Source: an uncultured Bacteroidia bacterium
Lineage (GTDB): Bacteria; Bacteroidota; Bacteroidia; Bacteroidales; UBA932
Length of the DNA stretch: 64,000 nt
Direction: 5' to 3'
NCBI GenBank assembly: GCA_902782225.1
Contig: CACZMF010000015.1
Coordinates: 86,867 to 150,866, forward strand
Part shown: positions 45,401 to 53,676 of the stretch, piece after piece
How positions within the stretch are numbered: the stretch's first letter is position 1
Layout of the letters: each line of letters starts with the position of its first letter
Notes under the pieces: generated by a model
The model's input: the letters and a program-made list of their open reading frames with translations, nothing else
Databases searched by the model: none
What the model was told of the DNA's origin: nothing
Made by a program: the position numbers and the translations under genes

Positions 45401-45665
45401 CGCGTTCGTGCTGCACTGGCCGGACTCCGACAAGAAGCCCAACGTGGACACGTACCTGCGGGAGCGGAAGATCGGCCTCGTCATCAACATCCCCAAGAAC
45501 TACAGTACCCGCGAGCTGGCGAACGGCTTTGCCATCCGCAGGACGGCCATAGACTTCAACATACCGCTTATCACGAACGCCCGCCTGGCGAGCGCCTTCA
45601 TCAAAGCGCTGTGCGAAATCGGCACGGAAGGCCTTGCGGTGCGCGCCTGGAACGACTATCAGTAG
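42438..45665 (+). CDS. carB: carbamoyl-phosphate synthase large subunit
   Basis: 1075 residues. Two duplicated ATP-grasp halves: the first with GSGALKIGQSGEFDYSG and AYTLGGLGSGF, the second from about 560 with LGSGAYRIGSSVEFDWSS and RPSYVLSGAAMKVV. A final MGS-like regulatory domain (from about 930, LLTDHGYTIYATSGTATYL) normally binds allosteric effectors. It forms carbamoyl phosphate from bicarbonate, ammonia and two ATP for pyrimidine and arginine synthesis. It sits one base before purF. Confidence 0.96.
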   Translation: MRDNSIKTVLLLGSGALKIGQSGEFDYSGSQALKALREEGIKTVLVNPNVATVQTSEGIADKTYFLPVTPDFVTKVIVKERPDAIMLSFGGQTALNCGVELYNSGVLRRYGVRVLGTPVEAIVKTEDRDLFAHKMKEIGVKTPDSVAVESVEQALEVVGKIGYPVIVRAAYTLGGLGSGFCSNDTELRELAATAFSYSPQILVEKSLKGWKEIEYEVVRDKYDNCITVCNMENFDPLGIHTGESIVVAPSQTLSDHEYHMLRETAIRIVRHMGIVGECNVQYALDPESDDYRVIEVNARLSRSSALASKATGYPLAFVAAKLGLGYGLDEIPNAVTKVTSACFEPALDYVVCKIPRWDLGKFEGVSNLLGSSMKSVGEVMAIGRTFEEAIQKGLRMTGNGLRGFVCNPISVPDVEYELANPSDKRILAIEQAFRAGMTVDQIHAITMIDKWFLYRLEAIHDFVQELKAVESEDKLDSETLLRAKRLGFSDWQIGNLIMPGANIDTHERGYMIRRLRKSRGILPCVKQIDTLAGEYPALTNYLYLTYSGCENDISHEKDGKSVIVLGSGAYRIGSSVEFDWSSVTAVKKIQELGYRAIMINYNPETVSTDYDVCDRLYFDELSLERVLDICEMEQPLGVIVSTGGQIPNNLAMPLARMGVRILGTSAESIDMAEDREKFSRLCDSIGVDQPHWKELDSIEDIYSFADEVGLPIMIRPSYVLSGAAMKVVTSREELRDALTNAAVVSPEHPVVATEFISRAKEVEIDAVAQRGQIKCYAISEHVEFAGVHSGDATVVFPAQKLYYETIRRIKRISSKIAAALNISGPFNIQFLARDNSLRVIECNLRASRSFPFVSKITKFNFIGMATEIMLGKDVEPYGKSFADIDYVGVKCSQFSFARLLHADPILGVDMASTGEVACIGDNYYEALLKGMLSVGYTIPPRDKGVLISSGPAQSKAELLEATRLLTDHGYTIYATSGTATYLQQNGIDAFVLHWPDSDKKPNVDTYLRERKIGLVINIPKNYSTRELANGFAIRRTAIDFNIPLITNARLASAFIKALCEIGTEGLAVRAWNDYQ

Positions 45666-45666
45666 C

Positions 45667-47043
45667 ATGTTTTCATCGATACACGAGGAGTGCGGAGTGT
45701 TCGGCGTCTTTGGCGTCGAAGGGGCCGCCGGTATCGTGCGGACAGGGCTTGCATACCTGCAGCACCGCGGGCAGGAGGGATGCGGCATCGCATGGTCCGG
45801 CAGGGACTGGAGCGTGCGCCTGCAGAAGGGCCTGGGGCTGATTTCCGAGGTCTTCGGCGGCGGCGTGCCGGACGGCGGCGACAGCGTCTGCGCCATCGGC
45901 CACGTGCGCTACGGGACCTCCGGCGGCGGCGAGGTGGAGAACGTGCAGCCGTTCGTTTTCCGGCGGCGCTTCGGCGACTACGCCACCGCGCACAACGGCA
46001 ACATCGTGAACGCCGGCGAGCTGGCGAACGCCCTCTCCACACGCGGCTCGCTGCTGCATTCTTCGTCCGACAGCGAGGTGTTCGGGGCCCTGTTCGGCGA
46101 GTGCCGGGGCGGGGCGCTTTCGTCCCGGCTGCTCGGGCCCGTGCTGAACCAGATAGACGGCGCCTTTTCGCTCCTCGTCCTCACCCGCGACGCCATGTTC
46201 GCCTGCCGCGACAAGTACGGCCTGCGGCCGCTGTCCGTCGGACGGCTGGGGAACGGGTACGTGGCCGGCAGCGAGACGTGCGCGCTGTACGCCGTGGGGG
46301 CGCGGGACGTGCGGGACGTGCGGCCGGGCGAGATCGTGCGCATCTCCGCGGGCGGAATGGAGAGCACGCAGTACTCGTCGTTCACGCAGAATGCGATGTG
46401 CGCCATGGAGTACATCTACTTCGCGCGCCCGGACAGCGACATCGAGGGCATCAACGTGCACGCGTTCCGCAAGGAGTGCGGGCGTGCGCTTTTCCGGGAG
46501 AGCCCGTGCGGCGCGGACATGGTCATCGGCGTCCCGGATTCGGGGCTCAGCGGGGCCATGGGTTATTCCGAGGCGGCCGGCATCCCCCTCGAGCAGGGGC
46601 TGATCAAGAACGCCTACGTCGCGCGCACCTTCATCCAGCCGACGCAGGAAATGCGCATGAACGGAGTCAGGATGAAGCTTTCGCCCGTTGGGTCGCTGAT
46701 CAAGGGCAAGCGGGTGGTGGTGATCGACGATTCCATCGTGCGCGGCACCACGTCGCGCCAGCTGGTCCGCATGCTGCGGGACGCCGGCGCTGCGGAGATC
46801 CACATGCGCATCACCAGCCCGCCGCTCAGGTACCCCTGCTTCTACGGGGTTGACATCTCCTCCCGCAACGAGCTTATCTCCGCGCACCGCAGCACGGAGG
46901 AGGTCTGCCGCTTCATCGGCGCCGACTCCCTCGCCTTCATCTCCGAGGACGGCCTCCTGCAGGCCGGCCGCCGCAGCGGCCTCTGCCTCGCCTGCTTCTC
47001 CGGCAAATACCCCACCGACCTCTACTCCCACGAGCTGGAGTAA
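45667..47043 (+). CDS. purF: amidophosphoribosyltransferase
   Basis: 458 residues. The start is set by the pattern MFSSIHEECGVFGV, where the Cys after a short propeptide becomes the N-terminal nucleophile in homologs. The glutaminase domain has GHVRYGTSGGG and AHNGNI; the PRPP site is VVVIDDSIVRGTTSRQLVRM. It starts purine synthesis by making phosphoribosylamine. Two late cysteines (YPCFYGVDI, LCLACFSG) fit the Fe-S ligands of Bacillus-type enzymes. It is the only purine gene in this otherwise pyrimidine operon. Confidence 0.94.
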   Translation: MFSSIHEECGVFGVFGVEGAAGIVRTGLAYLQHRGQEGCGIAWSGRDWSVRLQKGLGLISEVFGGGVPDGGDSVCAIGHVRYGTSGGGEVENVQPFVFRRRFGDYATAHNGNIVNAGELANALSTRGSLLHSSSDSEVFGALFGECRGGALSSRLLGPVLNQIDGAFSLLVLTRDAMFACRDKYGLRPLSVGRLGNGYVAGSETCALYAVGARDVRDVRPGEIVRISAGGMESTQYSSFTQNAMCAMEYIYFARPDSDIEGINVHAFRKECGRALFRESPCGADMVIGVPDSGLSGAMGYSEAAGIPLEQGLIKNAYVARTFIQPTQEMRMNGVRMKLSPVGSLIKGKRVVVIDDSIVRGTTSRQLVRMLRDAGAAEIHMRITSPPLRYPCFYGVDISSRNELISAHRSTEEVCRFIGADSLAFISEDGLLQAGRRSGLCLACFSGKYPTDLYSHELE

Positions 47044-47081
47044 AGGGCGCGCGTTGCGAAAAACGCCGGCAAACCCGCTGT

Positions 47082-47105
47082 CATTCTGAGCGAAGCGAAG
47101 AATCT
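47082..47105. repeat. copy of a dispersed motif ATTCTGAGCGAAGCGAAGAA
   Basis: The string around ATTCTGAGCGAAGCGAAGAA, ending ATCTC, is recognised from intergenic regions of many bacterial genomes, usually in hairpins or repeat debris. Here it stands directly before array 2, and its GCGAAG overlaps in sequence with the start of each 72-bp unit. Confidence 0.5.
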
Positions 47106-47112
47106 CTTATTC

Positions 47113-47458
47113 GCGAAGACGATGCGGAGGCCCGTTCGTTGTCTTCGCGCGCAGAAAACAGGGCAAACGGCCGCGAATCCGTTTGCGAAGACGATGCGGA
47201 GGCCCGTTCGTTGTCTTCGCGCGCAGAAAACAGGGCAAACGGCCGCGAATCCGTTCGCGAAGACGATGCGGAAGCCCGCTCGTTGTCCTCGCACGCAGAA
47301 TACAGGACAAACGGCCGCGAATCCGTTCGCGAAGACGATGCGGAGGCCCGTTCGTTGTCTTCGAGCGCAGAATACAGGACAAACGGCCGCGAATCCGTTC
47401 GCGAAGACGATGCGGAGGCCCGTTCATTGTCTTCGAGCGCAGAATACAGGGCAAACGG
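47113..47458. repeat. 72-bp tandem repeat array 2 (about 4.8 units)
   Basis: Units start at 47113, 47185, 47257, 47329 and 47401, again exactly 72 bases. The first 36 bases are GCGAAGAC, a 20-base middle, then GTCTTCGC or a near variant; the second 36 bases carry GCAGAAAACAGGGCAAACGG. Internal identity is high. Length, palindromic core and the order of blocks match array 1, although the sequences have drifted. Frames are open on both strands for the same trivial reason. The array lies between purF and an AT-rich orphan gene. Confidence 0.85.
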
Positions 47459-47561
47459 CGGCCTTGCAATTGCAAATCTATACAAAACCGACTATCTTTA
47501 CGGAGCTTACTGGAGATTCAACGGCAACTACTGGGACAAAAACGCAAACAATAATAAGGTG

Positions 47562-48026
47562 ATGAAAAAACACATAGTTTTTCTATTGTTTTGTATGACC
47601 ATCTTTTGTCAGTTGCATGCTCAGACATCTGGGCTGGATTATTATTCTTATCCGGTAATCGTTTTAATTGATAATTTACCACAAAGTATTAAGTCTGAGG
47701 TACTTGACAGTTTGTACTATCAAAAGCTGAATGATGCAGATTATACTTCTTTCGTGACACTAGACCACACAAACGGAATAACAAAACTGAACGTCCGTTC
47801 TAAGAGAGCAAAAGATGGTTTTCTTTTCGTGAATGAGTATGTAAGGGATTGCGCCGCAAGAGACTCCCTGGTCAGTCTTGTATACGTTTATAATGATGAA
47901 ACGATCAAGACAAAGAAAGATGTCTCCCGCATGCTAAGATTAAGAAAAAAGCGGATCCGGGTTAAAGATATTAAGAAAGATGATCAAACGGGCACAATAA
48001 CCGTCTTTGTCGTCAATAAGAAATAG
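47562..48026 (+). CDS. small secreted protein of unknown function
   Basis: 154 residues. The ATG after GGTG gives a good signal peptide (MKKHIVFLLFCMTIFCQLHA, cut before QTSG). The open frame extends upstream through array 2, but that part is repeat sequence and not a credible N-terminus. The mature part is mixed alpha/beta with a basic tail (LRLRKKRIRVKDIKKDD). No family is recognised. The coding sequence is much more AT-rich than all neighbours, which suggests recent acquisition. A TATCTTTA near-promoter lies about 65 bases upstream. Confidence 0.65.
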   Translation: MKKHIVFLLFCMTIFCQLHAQTSGLDYYSYPVIVLIDNLPQSIKSEVLDSLYYQKLNDADYTSFVTLDHTNGITKLNVRSKRAKDGFLFVNEYVRDCAARDSLVSLVYVYNDETIKTKKDVSRMLRLRKKRIRVKDIKKDDQTGTITVFVVNKK

Positions 48027-48031
48027 CGAAA

Positions 48032-48064
48032 AACGCCGGCCACCCGCAAGGGGTAGCCGGCGTT
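48032..48064 (-). terminator. terminator of the DUF4923 gene
   Basis: AACGCCGGC (48032-48040) pairs with GCCGGCGTT (48056-48064). On the minus strand the stem is followed by a T run. It may also stop the convergent orphan gene. Confidence 0.75.
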
Positions 48065-48087
48065 GAACATTACAGCGATCTGTAAAC

Positions 48088-48699
48088 TTACTTTTCGAGC
48101 TTGAAGCCGAGCTTAACGCCCTTGGCGTTGGCGAGCATCGACTGCACGGAGCCGAGGGTGGAATTGTTGGCCACCTTGTTGACAACCTCCAGCACCTTGG
48201 AGATCCAGCCCACGAACTTGTCGGCGTCAAAGAGGATCTCGCAGCCGGTGGCATTGGTCTTGATGGTGCCTACGAGCTTGAAGGTGAAGAGCTTGGCGAA
48301 GTTGATCGTGAGCTTGCTGCCTTCCTTGGTCCAGGTGCCGGGGAGGTTGATCTTGCCGGCGTTGAGGGTGAAGGAACCGTCGTCCTTGAAGTTAAGGGTG
48401 GCCACGCCGGGCTTGATGCCTGCCTTGGCGAGCAGCTCGTCGCACTTCTTCTCGATGGTGCCGGAGCCGGCAGAGGTGGCAAGGCTGGAGAGGATGTCGT
48501 CGGAGCTTGCGCCGATGGCGATGCCCTGATACTTCCAGGATCCCTTGATGTCGAATGCAGTTGTGGCTGCACCCTTGCCGGAGATGACGTCACCGACCTT
48601 CTCGGTCGCTACTTTGAGGAAATCGTCGAGCCAGCTCTGGGCTGATGCTGTGGTCGCGCAAAGCACGAGTGCGCTGAGGATAACAAAAACTTTTTTCAT
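48088..48699 (-). CDS. DUF4923 secreted protein
   Basis: 203 residues from the internal ATG MKKVFVILSALVLCATTASAQ, a clean signal peptide; the longer frame upstream overlaps the neighbouring gene's end. GSWKYQGIAIGASSDDIL, CDELLAKAGIKPG and a predicted lipocalin-like barrel (FKDDGSFTLNAGKINLPGTW) match DUF4923, a Bacteroidales family of unknown role. The distance to the upstream ThiL-like gene is 20 bases, so they may share a transcript. Confidence 0.78.
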   Translation of the reverse strand: MKKVFVILSALVLCATTASAQSWLDDFLKVATEKVGDVISGKGAATTAFDIKGSWKYQGIAIGASSDDILSSLATSAGSGTIEKKCDELLAKAGIKPGVATLNFKDDGSFTLNAGKINLPGTWTKEGSKLTINFAKLFTFKLVGTIKTNATGCEILFDADKFVGWISKVLEVVNKVANNSTLGSVQSMLANAKGVKLGFKLEK

Positions 48700-48719
48700 A
48701 TTAACTAATAAATTAATGG

Positions 48720-49715
48720 TTAATCTTTTAATGGCCACCCGGGGGCGGACACCGGATGCTCCAGCCCGTCGGGGCTCACAAGCACCGCGCCCACGTCGCT
48801 CTGGGCCAGGTGCCCGATGATGTCGAAGGCCTGGAAATCGTGGCGGAAACGTTCAAACTGCGATATCGGCACCACGAGCAGCACGCGGCAGTCGTCACCC
48901 CCGTTCATCGCGGCCGACACAGGATCGAGGTCCAGCATCTTGCCAAGGTCGAAACTGCCGCCTTCGAAGGGAATGCGGTCCGCATAGACCTTTGCGCCCA
49001 GCCCCGTGCTCCCGACCAGCCGCAGCAGCGCGTCGGCAAGCCCGCGGTCCACGAAGAGCGACGCGGACGGGGTGATCCCGGAATCACGCAGGGCGTCCGG
49101 AAGACCGGCAGGCAGCTCAGGCTTAAGGTAGGCCGCCACCAGCATACGGAAGCGCTCCAGCTCGCTGTCCGGACCGTCGGCGCCCCCGTCGAAACGGGCC
49201 TTGCCGCGCTCCAGCACCTGCAGGCCAAGGTAGGCCGCACCAAGCGCGCCGGACACACAGATCAGGTCTTTGGAGGCCGGCGCCGGGCGCTCTCCAGAAG
49301 GCGCACAACCAACGACAGAAACGCTGATAGTCAGACCGTTGCGCGAAGGCTGCAGGTCCAGCGAGAGGGAAGTGTAGCCGAATTCGGAAGCTGCCGCGAC
49401 GACTCCGCCCCACAGCTCCCGCACCCGTTCGAAATCGAGCTTCGCGGAGAGCCCCAGCACCACCGAAAGCGAGCGGGGAGTTGCCAGCGAAGCGTATAGC
49501 TCGCCCGTCACTCCGGCCACGCTCTTGTAGCCCAGGTGCTTGAGCGGAAAATACACAAGGTCGAAATCTATGCCCTCCAGAAGCACACGCGAGGCCGGCA
49601 CCACGCTTTCGCCCGCCGGCGCCTCGAAACGCCCGTCGGAAAACGGCGCGTACGGCGTGCCTTCGAACAGCAGCCTTATGGCTTCGCGGCGACCCAGTTG
49701 ATCGAAATCCTGCAT
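48720..49715 (-). CDS. ThiL-like protein lacking the catalytic acidic motifs
   Basis: 331 residues. The backbone matches Bacteroides thiamine-monophosphate kinase: LLEGIDFDLVYFPLKHLGYK, SVVLGLSAKL, DLICVSGALGAAYLGLQVLE, KVYADRIPF, AAMNGGDDCRVLLVVP. Yet the residues that bind Mg and nucleotide in ThiL are changed: the early GDDA block reads FSDGRF, the TTD before LLEG reads PAS, the VNFSD block reads AGVTGE, GGDT reads SLDL, and DISDGLS reads VDRGLA. It is therefore probably an inactive or repurposed paralog. No other thiamine gene is near. Fold assignment is firmer than function. Confidence 0.72.
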   Translation of the reverse strand: MQDFDQLGRREAIRLLFEGTPYAPFSDGRFEAPAGESVVPASRVLLEGIDFDLVYFPLKHLGYKSVAGVTGELYASLATPRSLSVVLGLSAKLDFERVRELWGGVVAAASEFGYTSLSLDLQPSRNGLTISVSVVGCAPSGERPAPASKDLICVSGALGAAYLGLQVLERGKARFDGGADGPDSELERFRMLVAAYLKPELPAGLPDALRDSGITPSASLFVDRGLADALLRLVGSTGLGAKVYADRIPFEGGSFDLGKMLDLDPVSAAMNGGDDCRVLLVVPISQFERFRHDFQAFDIIGHLAQSDVGAVLVSPDGLEHPVSAPGWPLKD

Positions 49716-49782
49716 AACGCAAATATAAAAAACTTTTTCACAAGCAAGGCATTTTCGGCGTTCATATTATCATTAATTCTTT

Positions 49783-49790
49783 TATCTTTG
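49783..49790 (+). promoter_or_regulatory. -7 box of dnaE, near-leaderless
   Basis: TATCTTTG with four bases before the ATG. The N-terminus encoded there is the conserved DnaE start, so the start codon is not in doubt. Transcription from this box would give almost no leader. Confidence 0.5.
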
Positions 49791-49794
49791 CGTT

Positions 49795-52700
49795 ATGTCA
49801 TTCGTCCATCTGCACGTCCATACCCAGTACTCGATTCTTGACGGTCTGTCCGACATCAAGAAGCTTTTCGCCCGCGCCCGCGAACTGAAAATGCCCGCCA
49901 TCGCCATCACCGACCACGGCAACATGTACGGCGTCAAGGAGTTCCTCAAATGGGGCTGGGACAAGTCCAACCTGGGCCCGGACAAGAAGCCAATCGTGAA
50001 GCCGCTGATCGGATGCGAGGTCTATGTGACCCGCCACTACGACCACCGCCTCAAGGACAACGACCACAAGAACTACTACCACCTCATCCTCCTCGCCAAG
50101 AACTACAACGGCTACAAGAACCTGATGAAGATCTGCTCCGAAGGCTTCATCGAAGGCTTCTACTACAGGCCCCGCGTGACGCACGAGATAATAGAGAAAT
50201 ACCACGAAGACCTCATCTGCAGCTCCGCCTGCCTCGCCGGGGAAGTGTCCAAAAACCTAATGGCCGGCGACTACGAAGGCGCCCGCAAGGCCGCAGAATG
50301 GCACCGGTCCGTGTTCGGCGACGACTACTACCTGGAAGTGATGCTCCACAAGACCGAGGTGGAAGGCCTGCCGCCAGAGGCATACGACCGCATCTTCGAG
50401 GTCGGACGGCAGCAGGAAATAGTCAACGAAGGCATCTTCAGGCTCTCCGATGAGCTGGGAATCAAGGTGGTGGCCACCAACGACGCCCACTTCATCAACC
50501 GCGAGGACGGCCCGGTCCACGACCGCCTCATCTGCCTCACCACCAACGCCAATGTCAGCGACCCGAAGCGCCTGCGCTACACCCAGCAGGAATTCATAAA
50601 GAGCGAAGAGGAGATGGCGGCTCTCTTCCCGGACCACCCGGAAGCCCTTGCCAACACCCTCGAAGTGGCCTCGAAGATAGAGGCCTACAAGATCGACCGC
50701 CCCCACGTGCTCCCGAAATACGAAATCGACCCGGAATTCCTGTCCAACATCGACGCCAAGCTGGAGCAGTACAAAGACATCATCGACGAAGGCCGCTACA
50801 GCATCACCAAAGACAAGGACGGCAACATCGAGAGCAAGGAGTACCGCGGCGACGAGTTCTGCCGCTCCGTGGCCTTCCTCTGCGAGCTGACCTACCGCGG
50901 CGCAGCCCAACGATACGGCGCCACCCTAAACGACGAGCAGGCCGAGCGCATCGATTTCGAGCTCAAGACCATCTCCAAGATGGGCTTCCCGGACTACTTC
51001 CTGATCGTCCAGGACTACATCGCCGCCTCCCGCAAGAACGGCTACCTGGTGGGCCCGGGGCGAGGCTCGGCGGCCGGCTCCGTGGTGGCTTACTGCTTGG
51101 GTATCACCAATTTGGACCCGATCAAATACAAGCTCCTGTTCGAGCGTTTCCTCAACCCGGACCGCATTTCGATGCCGGATATCGACGTGGACTTCGAGAA
51201 CCTGCTGGACGCCCACGAATACGTCGAACACACCTACGGCGAAGACCACGTGTCCCGCGTCATCACCTTCGGCACCATGGCCGCCAAGAGCGCCATCAAG
51301 GACGTGGCCCGCATCAGCGAAGTGAGCATCGACGAATCCAACCGCCTCTCGAAGATGGTTCCGGACCGCCTGAGCGAGAAGGTGGAGAAAAAATACCCCT
51401 TCAACCCCAAGCTGGACGAGCTGAAGCCGGGCTTCAAGGTGGTAGAGGAAGAGGTGGAAATCGACGGGCAGAAGCAGATGCGCACCTTCCAGAAAGGCAT
51501 GGAAGAGGTGGATGCGAAAATCACCCTTTCCAACTGCTACCGCCTCGTGCCGGAATTCAGGAACGAGCTGGAAAACGGCCCCGACATCAACAAGGAGGTG
51601 CTCAAGTACGCCCAGAAACTGGAAGGCTGCATACGCCAGGTGGGCGTCCACGCATGCGCCACAATCATCGGCCGCGGCAACCTGACCGACTACATCCCCA
51701 TCTGCCTGTCCAAAGACAAGGAGACCGGCAAGGACGTCTGGACCTCCCAGTACGACGGCCACTACATCGAAGACGTGGGCATGCTGAAAATGGACTTCCT
51801 GGGCCTCATTACCCTCAGCATCATCCACGAAACCCTCCGCAACATCAAGCAGCGCCACGGCATCGACATCGACATCGAGGCCATCGACATCGCCGACAAA
51901 CCCACCCTGGAGCTCTACGGCCGCGGCGACACCACCGTCATCTTCCAGTTTGAATCCGAAGGCATGAAAAGCTGGCTCCAGCGCCTGAAGCCGGAGCGTT
52001 TCGAGGACCTCATCGCTATGAACGCCCTCTACAGGCCGGGGCCTATGGACTACATTCCCGACTTCGTGGCCCGCAAGCAGGGGCAGCAGAAGATAGAATA
52101 CGACCTCCCCGAAATGGAGGAGTTCCTCGACGAGACCTACGGAATCACCGTCTATCAGGAGCAGGTGATGCTCCTCAGCCGCAAGCTCGCAAATTTCACG
52201 AAGGGCGAAGCGGACCGCCTGCGCAAGGCAATGGGCAAGAAGAAGATAGACGAAATGATGGTCCTGAAAGACAAGTTCATGAGCCAGGGTCAGGCCAACG
52301 GCCATCCGGAAAAGACCCTGGACAAGATCTGGAAGGACTGGGAAAAATTCGCCCAATACGCATTCAACAAGTCCCACGCCACCTGCTACGCCTGGGTCAG
52401 CTACCAGACAGGCTGGCTCAAGTGCCACTACACCGCTGAATTCTTCGCCGCCAACCTCTCCTGCAACCTGGGCAACATGGATGAGATCAAGAAGATAATG
52501 GCGGATTGCAAGCTCCACGACATCAAGGTGTTAAGCCCTGATGTCAACGAATCTGAAGCCCGGTTCACCGTGAACCGCGAGGGCAATATCCGCTTCGGCC
52601 TGGGCGGCCTGAAGAGCTTCAGCTCCAACGCCGTGGACTCCATCATCGCGGAAAGGGCTGAAAACGGCCCGTTCTCGGACGTTTTCGACTTCGTGGAGAG

Positions 52701-53676
52701 AATGGCCGAGAGAAGCGCAAAGGACTCCAAAAACGTGGTTATGACGGCAAAGGCGCTGGAAATCCTGGCCCTGGCCGGCGCATTCGACTCCTTCGGCTAC
52801 CGCAGGAGCCAGTTCTTCGCACCGGGCGAGAGCGGAGAGCGCTTCATAGACGAGCTCTCGCGCTATATGGATCTGTTCAAGACCGACAAGATGGACAATT
52901 CCCTGTCGCTCTTCGGCGAAGTGGAGGAGCTCAAGCCGCGCCGCCCCGTGATGCCGCAGGTTCCCGAAGACGAGAACACCCTGGCCCTCCTCCAGGAGGA
53001 GCGCAACTACGTGGGGATGTACCTGAGCGCCCATCCTCTCGACAGATATTCCTTTGAAATAGAGAACTTTACCAACCTCTCCACCGGCCGGCTCGCAGAC
53101 AAGATCCAGGAGGCCGAAAAGGAAAACAAGAAATACAGCTGCTCCGTGGCCGGCATCGTCACCGACATCAAGACAATGACCACCAAGACCGGCTCCCCGG
53201 GCGCCCGCGTGACCCTCGAAGACTACAACGGCCACTACGAATTCGCGCTCTTCGGCAATGACTACGAGAACTACATTGCCTATATGAAGCCCCACGAGTA
53301 CCTCTACATCCAGGGCGAAATCGACGAGCGCTACCGCCTCAAGCCAGAAGAGCGCGCGCAGGGGAAAACGGCCCCCTACACGTTTAAAATAAAGAAAGTG
53401 GTCCTTCTTGGCAACGTGGCGGAGAATTTCATCACGGGATTCACCGTGGAGATCGACACTTCGCTTCTGAACCCGTCCTTCCGCAAGGACCTGGTCTCGC
53501 TGCTCAAGGAGAACAAGGGCAAGATTCCCCTGTCTGTGAAGGTGCGCGACCGGGCCACCAGCTACAATCTGGAATTCCACTCCAAGAAGTTCGGCGTGGC
53601 AGTGACGAACGATTTCATCCAGCGCCTCCGCTACATCGGCCTCAGCTACTCCGTCCAGAAAAAACCAGGAGCGTAA
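49795..53676 (+). CDS. dnaE: DNA polymerase III subunit alpha
   Basis: 1293 residues, within the Bacteroidota range. The PHP domain opens with FVHLHVHTQYSILDG and has AITDHGNMYG; the polymerase core has VGPGRGSAAGSVVAYCLGIT, PDIDVDFE (catalytic Asp pair) and GITVYQEQVMLL; the tail carries a helix-hairpin region and an OB fold (YSCSVAGIVTDIKTMTTK). It copies the chromosome as part of the replicative holoenzyme. Its last 31 bases overlap the convergent folK gene. Confidence 0.96.
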   Translation: MSFVHLHVHTQYSILDGLSDIKKLFARARELKMPAIAITDHGNMYGVKEFLKWGWDKSNLGPDKKPIVKPLIGCEVYVTRHYDHRLKDNDHKNYYHLILLAKNYNGYKNLMKICSEGFIEGFYYRPRVTHEIIEKYHEDLICSSACLAGEVSKNLMAGDYEGARKAAEWHRSVFGDDYYLEVMLHKTEVEGLPPEAYDRIFEVGRQQEIVNEGIFRLSDELGIKVVATNDAHFINREDGPVHDRLICLTTNANVSDPKRLRYTQQEFIKSEEEMAALFPDHPEALANTLEVASKIEAYKIDRPHVLPKYEIDPEFLSNIDAKLEQYKDIIDEGRYSITKDKDGNIESKEYRGDEFCRSVAFLCELTYRGAAQRYGATLNDEQAERIDFELKTISKMGFPDYFLIVQDYIAASRKNGYLVGPGRGSAAGSVVAYCLGITNLDPIKYKLLFERFLNPDRISMPDIDVDFENLLDAHEYVEHTYGEDHVSRVITFGTMAAKSAIKDVARISEVSIDESNRLSKMVPDRLSEKVEKKYPFNPKLDELKPGFKVVEEEVEIDGQKQMRTFQKGMEEVDAKITLSNCYRLVPEFRNELENGPDINKEVLKYAQKLEGCIRQVGVHACATIIGRGNLTDYIPICLSKDKETGKDVWTSQYDGHYIEDVGMLKMDFLGLITLSIIHETLRNIKQRHGIDIDIEAIDIADKPTLELYGRGDTTVIFQFESEGMKSWLQRLKPERFEDLIAMNALYRPGPMDYIPDFVARKQGQQKIEYDLPEMEEFLDETYGITVYQEQVMLLSRKLANFTKGEADRLRKAMGKKKIDEMMVLKDKFMSQGQANGHPEKTLDKIWKDWEKFAQYAFNKSHATCYAWVSYQTGWLKCHYTAEFFAANLSCNLGNMDEIKKIMADCKLHDIKVLSPDVNESEARFTVNREGNIRFGLGGLKSFSSNAVDSIIAERAENGPFSDVFDFVERMAERSAKDSKNVVMTAKALEILALAGAFDSFGYRRSQFFAPGESGERFIDELSRYMDLFKTDKMDNSLSLFGEVEELKPRRPVMPQVPEDENTLALLQEERNYVGMYLSAHPLDRYSFEIENFTNLSTGRLADKIQEAEKENKKYSCSVAGIVTDIKTMTTKTGSPGARVTLEDYNGHYEFALFGNDYENYIAYMKPHEYLYIQGEIDERYRLKPEERAQGKTAPYTFKIKKVVLLGNVAENFITGFTVEIDTSLLNPSFRKDLVSLLKENKGKIPLSVKVRDRATSYNLEFHSKKFGVAVTNDFIQRLRYIGLSYSVQKKPGA

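Noticed and set aside
47139-47561. N-terminal extension of the orphan gene through array 2
   Set aside because: The internal ATG starts a clean signal peptide, and the extension is repeat sequence that is open in other frames as well.
53646-53676. Error at the dnaE/folK junction
   Set aside because: Both reading frames keep plausible C-termini, and a 31-base convergent overlap is acceptable in a compact genome.
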